Below, piece after piece: positions 57,265-64,000 of a DNA stretch of 64,000 nucleotides (its first letter is position 1; every line of letters begins with the position of its first letter). A program made the translations under genes and the position numbers. Origin of the DNA: Plectrocnemia conspersa (taxonomy: Eukaryota > Arthropoda > Insecta > Trichoptera > Polycentropodidae). The notes beneath the pieces were generated by a model. The model was not told the origin of the DNA. It ran no database searches and worked only from the letters and a program-made list of their open reading frames with translations. The stretch lies in contig VTFK01000050.1 of NCBI GenBank assembly GCA_009617715.1, positions 1,798,001 to 1,862,000 of the forward strand, given 5' to 3'.

Positions 57265-58150
57265 ATTTATAAATAACGATTAATCTAAAGGATTATATAC
57301 CTAATTGCAACTCATTTTCACAAGAAAGTATTTCTGCCTGAATTTTAGAATTTAATAATACGTTTAAAAGGCAAGAGCTAAAAATGTAATCGGTTGATCC
57401 GTATATTTATTGTAAAATCAAATCTATTTTATTCTAATGTCAAAAAATTATGAGGCATATTCAGTAAATCTCACTTATAATAATATGAGTAAATAATCAA
57501 AAATTAAACCAGAAGATACGAAAACGAGACACTGTTTGGGTTTAAATATGTGTAAAATGTTTCGAATGTTAAGAATGGAACGAAACGTTTCTGCCTTAAT
57601 TTTATAATCTTAAATATATTAATTCATAAGAGACAATTAATCTTTATGATAATTATATACCTAATAACATTGCAACTCTTAACTACATTATGTTGTGAGT
57701 AAAGATTTGGAAACGAAACATTTCACATAGTATAATATTATTTAATTCGCAAAATGCTGCAAACATTAAGAACAAAATCGACTATTTCTACCTGAATTTT
57801 ACAATTTTTAAATATTTTTAAAAAGCAACAGCAAAAAATTATCTGTTTATACACTGTGAAGTATATTTTATTTTAATTTAAATGATATGTTAACAAATTA
57901 AAAAACATATTTAGTAAATCTCAATAATAAATATGTTTTTAATTAATTAAAAAATTACTTTAAGTTTTAGTAAAAGATTCGAAATGATGCGATTCTGACT
58001 AAATTAAATTAAATGGGGACTGATTTTTTAATACAACGTATATTTCAGGTTTTAAAGACAAACTAATAAAATGATTAATCATTTACTGTTTTTAAACGTG
58101 AAGTAATGCAAACATTAAGGGCAATCTATCGGTTTATAAAAGATAATTTT
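57265..58150. repeat. Degenerate tandem duplication, period about 450 bp
   Basis: The landmark tttctgcctgaattttagaa at 57331 recurs as tttctacctgaattttacaa at 57785 (454 bp), and agtaaatctca at 57463 recurs at 57913 (450 bp). A partial third copy (tttctgccttaatttta) lies between them at 57588. AT-rich with no coding frame. Confidence 0.6.
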
Positions 58151-59239
58151 GTTTTCGGAAAGTAAACTTTTTGTTTATTGGAAATCTTATCAGATTGAAA
58201 TTATATTTTGAAGAACGATGATTGATCTCAATTACATAAAATATAAATTTACTTTATAGGTCCATCGATTACAAAGAAAGAAGTTTCATTTATGTACAAC
58301 AAATATAATGAAACAATAGTTTTATTCTTACTGCGAAAAATAGTTGAGACGATCTGGTAAATAATCAGAATATTATAATCAGATTCTTAATATAATATAA
58401 GACAATTTAACCTTGGGAAAAATACGATAAAAATAATTATATTTCTAGATTTATTCAACATTAAATCAGAGGTCAATGTGGTAATTAGCGATATTTATTG
58501 CTTTTTACAGCAAATATTGATAAAATAGAAAAGCCGAAGAAGAGAGAATTTCGATACAAAGTTACAATCGCCCACCTCTCTCGGCAGAAGAGAGGCATCA
58601 AGGGAGATAGGGACACTCAAAAAAGATAGTAGGTAAACAATGAAAAAGGAGGAGCTCACCTATGTTGTGAGAACGTACGCACAGTTGTCGTCTGAACGCA
58701 GTGTCGATTGAATTTTTTATCACCGCGTGTGATATATAAATACGAAGCACCGGGGGTGGCGAAGTAATAGAAACGGAATAATAAAAGAGGTCAGCGTTTG
58801 CTGGGGCGCGAAAGAGTAAAGCGAACAAAGCCTTATTTTGGGGGTATGTATTATTTATGCGTTGTCGGGGCGCGCGGACAATGGAGATTTACGCCGATAG
58901 GTTATTGCTGTTTGCCATTCCCGACATTATCCATAATGTCTACTCTGAATAATTCACTCTGTTCTATTTGCACGACACATCTGCACAGTATTAATAAACG
59001 TGTGTTGGAGAGACTGCGATAAGTCAGGTACCTACGCTTTGACAAGTAGCAGGGACGACGAACATTTTCCGCTACCCGGTGTCAATTCAGTGGTTCGCAA
59101 ACGATCAATTTTTGTTTATTTTTTATATTAAAAAAACCCACTAAAAACAGTAGTACAGTCCAGAATAATTTATACACCACATTTTAACCCGACTATGACA
59201 AATACATACATTTAATTAGGCTTTTGTACTCGATCGTAT
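58151..59239. other. Unique sequence, unrecognised frames
   Basis: 58540-59100 is less AT-rich. Frames 58598-58828 (minus) and 58798-59022 (plus) have no recognisable domain. Confidence 0.4.
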
Positions 59240-59290
59240 CGAAGCATGCTTCGGTACCTCACGCCAGTGAGGTACCGACAGATAGTTAGT
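59240..59290 (+). repeat. GGTAC hairpin motif, copy 2
   Basis: cgaagcatgcttcg is itself palindromic and overlaps CGGTACCTCAC-gcca-GTGAGGTACCG, a perfect 11-bp-arm hairpin, followed by acagatagttagtta. Relative of 32651-32705. Confidence 0.55.
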
Positions 59291-60129
59291 TAAAATATTG
59301 TGTCTAATTGTGCAAGATAATTATTTAGTTCAGAGATTTCTAGCTTTTATAAATAAAAATGATTGCCAAAATACAAATTATATCATGAGCTAATATTTTT
59401 ATGCTACAATAACTGTTATTATTGCAATGAAATTAGTGACCTTTAATATGTGACGTCACACTAAGAAGGGTGCCATAATCATTGATTTTTTTTTTCATAT
59501 TTGTACCACAGGTTTAACTTCTCTGATTAGAGAAAGAACGAAAGAGTGAGTAAAAGAGACGCTATATATGAAGGGCCCAGATTTGAGCTAATAATTACAG
59601 GCTTGTGTATAGCGCGTAAATTACTACCCGTTTTGTCGTTGCGAGAAAAATCTCCGTGCGATATTGCGTCCCTAAAAGCCAAAACACTCTCGTTTACATA
59701 TTAATGTTGTTTGTGAATAATGCAATTGTGGGTATAATGCTATGCGGTGAAACTGATCAACAAGCGTAGTCAACGAGTCACTATTGATTACGTAGTTTCA
59801 CAACCTGGTGCACAGAATACTGATATATCTGCAGGTATTTTCCGGAATATATATCTTGGACCACCAAAAGGTAATATTCTCCGACCAGACGGTCTCGCTT
59901 TTTATCCGAACGTCAGCACGCAACTTTGTTCAATTTACTGAGCTCGTTTAAGAAACTTTAACAAGAGCGTTTTGTATTTTATATGAAAAAATCTGTCGCT
60001 GTCAAGTTTTAATTATCTTCAAGAAGCATTTTTAAAGAGAAGAAAATGCTCTCAAATATATTTTGTATACATATATATTTAAAAAAATATTTTAGAGATT
60101 TAAAAATATGAAAGATTTGACTAAAAAAA
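59291..60129. other. Non-coding stretch, unrecognised frame
   Basis: The plus frame 59747-59941 (with QPGAQNTDISAGIF) is protein-like in wording but has no family I recognise. Confidence 0.4.
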
Positions 60130-60330
60130 ATAACACTTACACATTTGAGTAGTGAGTTAATTTATACACACATTTTATATTGCATTATTAGAAAATTATA
60201 AAAAAAATTCAGAAATTTTTAATGTTTTATTGCTTTGATTTATTTAACTACTTTTTTGTATTACTGTAGTTAAATAATTAATTTTCAAACATACCAATTA
60301 TAAAATTTCGTTAATTTATTTTATATATTT
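60130..60330 (+). repeat. Repeat Z, copy 1
   Basis: tttgagtagtgagttaattt then atacacacatttt matches the start of 62146-62300 (tttgaatagtgagttaattt, atacacatttg), and both continue in similar AT-rich sequence with a ttgctttgatttattt / ttgctttaatttattt block. Confidence 0.5.
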
Positions 60331-61060
60331 TTAATATATTATACAGCTATTTTGGATTTTTTATATCAACTCAGAGGTTCTAAATATTTTTTTTTAATTA
60401 ATATAAATTATTGGTTGTGATATATTAATTTATTTTGTATTCTCTAATTCATTAGTATTATTTTCTATACAAATCATTTACAATGAATTAACTTTAAAAA
60501 ATATTATATAAATATAATGTTATTTATTTATTATTTTTTCAGTTATATATGTAAATATATAATTATCTAGGGTACTACAAAACAGTGAAAGATCGACCGC
60601 CGTACATGTACGGCGATACTGTTTAAATGGTTGAAAATATAAATTAATTTGCATGATAACTGGCACGCTAATTTCAGCAGAATTATTTTTATGTATACTC
60701 AATTTTATTGTGAAAAAATATTTTTGTAAAAGAATAAATTCGTATGAATATTTTAAAACTGATATATAATATTAAAATATATTTTTATATTAAAATATAA
60801 AAGTGACTTATCAGAGATTTGAGGGTATGAAAAATTATTATTTTACTTATTGGTTAAAACAAAACTAAAATATTTTTATTAAAAATCAATTCGAATGGTA
60901 ACTGGCATGCTGATTTTAAGAATATTTTTTTTATTAAATATCGATTTTATTAAAAGGTGGAATTAATGCATCTTTTAAAAAAATTGTTGAAGAAATGCCA
61001 AATTTAGAAATTGCATTTAATTTTTTCGTGAAAGAAAAAATATGAATATTTACTAATGCA
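60331..61060. repeat. AT-rich stretch with a diverged duplication and palindrome
   Basis: The block around gataactggcacgctaattt at 60655 recurs as ggtaactggcatgctgattt at 60897, about 242 bp apart. An 18-bp perfect palindrome, cgccgtacatgtacggcg, is at 60598-60615. Confidence 0.5.
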
Positions 61061-61106
61061 TTTGTAAAGCATTTGTAAATATGAATATTTACAAATGCTT
61101 TACAAA
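61061..61106. repeat. Perfect 22-bp inverted repeat, 2-bp spacer
   Basis: Arms 61061-61082 (tttgtaaagcatttgtaaat...) and 61085-61106 are exact complements around ga. Similar in design to 33764-33807. Confidence 0.85.
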
Positions 61107-62075
61107 CATTGCATTTTTTTATACTGCTGCATAAAAACGGTAGATGTTTGGAAATATGCTCGCTTTCTTAAAAGCTTTTAATAAAGATCAGAAGTAAGAA
61201 GCAAAAAATGGTTTATGATTTACTTAAATACTCTAATAAGTCTTATAGAATTAATAATATTTGTATTAGTTGGTAATAGAAAAAATCGAAAAAATAATGT
61301 CCATTCATTCAAAGTTTATGCTGTAATATGTTGTTGAATGTAAATACATGCTTGCGAATTCAATTCAAGAAAATATTTTTTAAAATTAACTTGTAAGGCC
61401 ACATATGTCACTGTATGCGATAGGGAAATAATATGTTAAAAAATAAAATGATAATAATACTATAATAATTTTGCAAAAAATTTTTACAATTTTTCAATCT
61501 TTGTTTTTCATCGTAAGTATTTTTTTAAAAATTATTTTTATAAATTTCCATGTGACTTTAATTAGAAATTTGAATTGATTAATCTTATCTTTCGGACAAT
61601 ATACTCGACACAATATAATAAGCTCAGTTTATAAACCAGTAGGGTCTATAAATACTAGAAATTATAGACAATTTTTGCTTGACAATGTCAAGAAGTTGAT
61701 GCCTGCTTTTAGAGGCATCAGCTTAGAGAGACAAATACAAATTACGTTAATGTAATTTGATTTATTAAGTATTTATTAACCGTTTTGCATACACAGGCCT
61801 GCTAAGAGGGGACAAATTCCTGGGGCTCATTCTCCTTGAAGGGCCCGACTTTGTAAAAAATTCATAGAAAGAATATATTTACAAAAAAAATACAAAACGA
61901 GCTAAAATAACGAATCTGAAATAAGCAAGTTGTTTGTGATGTATGTATTTCAGGTATAAGTTACTTTTGCCTTTTTTATACATACAATAAATAAAAGGAG
62001 CAGCTTCAAAAGTATCCACATTCTAGGAAACACTTTCACAATAAGCATTATTATTCAAAGGAACAAATTTTTTTC
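61107..62075. other. AT-rich stretch with a GC-rich repeat end
   Basis: 61697-61722 forms a short hairpin (tgatgcct / aggcatca). 61795-61855 (caggcctgctaagaggggac ... gaagggcccgact) looks like the degraded end of a DNA transposon; a related direct copy (cctggggtccgaaatc ... cagggcccggg) is at 62334-62371. Confidence 0.4.
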
Positions 62076-62125
62076 AGGGACGTGAAGACATTTACCCAAG
62101 TTGAATTTGGCCAGAAAAATTAAAT
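62076..62125 (+). repeat. M1 left-end fragment
   Basis: cagggacgtgaagacattta then gttgaatttggccagaaaaa matches the M1 left half; the rest is missing. Confidence 0.55.
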
Positions 62126-62145
62126 CAAGTCATTTAACCCTTTGA

Positions 62146-62300
62146 ATAGTGAGTTAATTTATACACATTTGTTAATTTTTCTGTTATTTTTTATTCATTA
62201 TTATATTATATTGCATTTAAAGTAAATTGTTGCTTTAATTTATTTTTATGTTTTATCAATTTATTTTTACACTTTGCAATTATTAAATTTGCCTTTTATA
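62146..62300 (+). repeat. Repeat Z, copy 2
   Basis: See the copy at 60130. It is preceded here by ttaaccctttg, which resembles a piggyBac-type end, but no partner end was found. Confidence 0.48.
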
Positions 62301-64000
62301 TTTTGTATATTTTTCGACTTTTGTAGGTTGTGTCCTGGGGTCCGAAATCACTATTTTCTCAGGGCCCGGGTTGGCTCATATTTGATTTACAAAGTTTTTT
62401 AATAATAACATAGCCAAACAATTTATGTATCGCGTCGTAGTCTCCGAGTCGTATCAAATATCGAGTTGCACTCTTGGAGATTCGGCTGGACCAGATCGGA
62501 CGGTCATAGTGAAAGCTGATGCTTTTCTAGGTCTTCTGAGGGTTGGGTCGTTTCGAGTTCGGTTAAACTTTCAAGTCAGAAGCGAAGCGGTAGTACCGGT
62601 TGGGAAATCTTGACGGAAGTGATCTTGCTTATATGTATACCCTCGAGGAACGGGAAGTCCGACGTTCCCTTGAATTATAACAGCAAATATACGCTAGACA
62701 TGGGATAATTGAAAATCATATGGCACACGTCTCTTATGTAAATATACCTCTATATTATAATTATTCAGGTAGAGCTAATATTATGATATTTACCTTTTAA
62801 ATATCTAACTAATTTAATATACATAAAAGCTATCTCGATCTTAAAATATTATTTATCTAGGATAGTGATATTTTAGTACGAGCTAAAAAAGTTATTTTGG
62901 TCAAAAAGTCAAAAGTGAAAAGCGGTAAAGTAAAAACGACCGCGACCAACAGCATTTTCGTTAAATTTTCACGAGTAAATTAAGCGTTTTTTTCGGGGGG
63001 CGAAAAAACAACGGCTCGTGAGGGATGACCGCATTTGTCTTCGAGAGTGTGCCATTTTTCGACACGCTCGCATATTGAATAAAACAACTTCGTACGAGAT
63101 AGTAAATATGAAAGTTGAGCGGTGACGAATGTCGAAAAGTTAAGTATTAATCCACAAAGAAGCAATTTGTCTAAGTAGAAGAGAAGCCTTATTTAGAGGC
63201 ACACTGCGGTCGGATACATTAGCTAAATTAGGCAAACTACTCCTTTCATTATGCGGGAGACGCGGAGGTATAATTAACGCGCTCGATACAACTTTGGGAT
63301 GATTATTTAGATAGTGAAAGGTCAAACTATGGATCTTTCGGAAACGGCAGATAAGTATCTCGATAGCTTTCTCGAGCGCCTAATGTACTTTATCGAGAAT
63401 CTCGCTATGTTCAAGATTTTATGCACATACTTACGAAAATAATAGCAGCAATAATTTTATTCAACATTTATTTTTGGTATATCTTATGGGACTATATACG
63501 TTGAGGATAATTTATTTAAAATATTTTTTCTTCATAATTATATTGTTATATTATTATACATTCTGTAAATTCATGCGGTAGCCCTCGCAGGTATAACCTT
63601 GTAAAACCAACGTTGTTATAATTATAATACGCGACCTGAAGAGCCCGATCATACCACCCGAGAAGGGGTTAACATAATATTGAGTTACGCGAATTAATGA
63701 AACACAATATCCCCGATCGTTATCCTCGGTCACTCTCGAAATAATTTCCAGTGTTTTATCGAGCCGGCATTTTTGACAGGATTGATTTGTTCGTACCGAA
63801 AATTACAATTTATAAGTTAATTTAAATACAATTTTATAACGCGAAGGGCAATCGATACTTTGCACAAGTCAAACATGAATTTATATTCATGTAACCAAAT
63901 TTAAATACGCCGAAATATAAATGGAAAACATGACGCGCCTCAAAAGCACTTTTAACATCATTTAATATTTACGTATAACCCTAAATTAGCATTCGATTGA
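62301..64000. other. Unique sequence at right edge
   Basis: 62420-62640, 62900-63420 and 63590-63800 are less AT-rich and unique. The frames there (62425-62613 plus, 62980-63165 and 63140-63325 minus) are not recognisable, and no N-terminal calcium-channel exon is visible on the minus strand. Confidence 0.4.

Noticed and set aside
1..64000. CRISPR arrays, bacterial operons or viral insertions
   Set aside because: No spaced identical repeats, no long open frames, and nothing resembling viral proteins on either strand.

Overview
This is AT-rich, intron- and repeat-dominated animal DNA, almost certainly from an insect. There are no bacterial-style operons and no long open reading frames. The only gene I can name with confidence is on the minus strand near the left end. 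Three spliced exons (7101-6972, 5725-5592, 5503-5406) encode segments S1 to S4 of repeat I of a T-type (Cav3) voltage-gated calcium channel alpha-1 subunit, the insect Ca-alpha1T family. The junction phases agree (0 between the first two exons, 2 between the last two). The last exon ends in a good donor, but its continuation (IS5 and pore) does not appear in the 5.4 kb to its left, so it probably lies outside the window. The N-terminal exons must lie to the right and I could not find them. Most or all of 7.1-64 kb is therefore either 5' intron of this gene or intergenic DNA; the sequence alone does not decide which.

The rest is a dense, layered record of mobile elements. DNA transposons: a decayed pogo/Tigger-type element of about 1.3 kb with both ends (1572-2862); a short pogo-type MITE flanked by TA (27512-27701); a 975-bp non-autonomous Transib-like element with CACNRTG ends and a CGACG target duplication (35820-36794); a hAT-type MITE with a perfect 8-bp duplication (47947-48214); a weaker piggyBac-like MITE (46949-47197); and a family with CAGGGACGTCATTT-like ends (called M1 here). 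Retroelements: two related LTRs (19313-19890 is probably a solo LTR; 43718-44461), three reverse-transcriptase remnants of LINEs on the minus strand (about 6.3-6.6, 14.5-14.9 and 48.3-48.5 kb), LINE 3' ends at 3.2, 3.9-4.3 and 39.2-39.6 kb, and a SINE candidate with a Pol III B-box-like motif (48.5, 53.3 and 38.0 kb).

The most unusual structure is a composite repeat seen three times (22.3-23.5, 39.9-41.1 and 55.9-57.1 kb). It joins a degenerate ACTAGT-rich tandem block (D), a unique segment (C), a satellite-like monomer of about 180 bp (A) in inverted or tandem copies, and M1 termini. The A monomer also forms a tandem array at 26.3-27.1 kb and a long near-perfect palindrome at 56.7-57.0 kb.

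Islands of less AT-rich unique sequence (for example 12.56-12.87, 22.0-22.3, 33.0-33.7, 37.0-37.7, 42.2-43.5, 45.7-46.1, 49.6-49.9, 54.2-54.5 and 63.0-63.4 kb) show no convincing coding signal and may be regulatory. One possible plus-strand exon of unknown function lies at 13246-13445.
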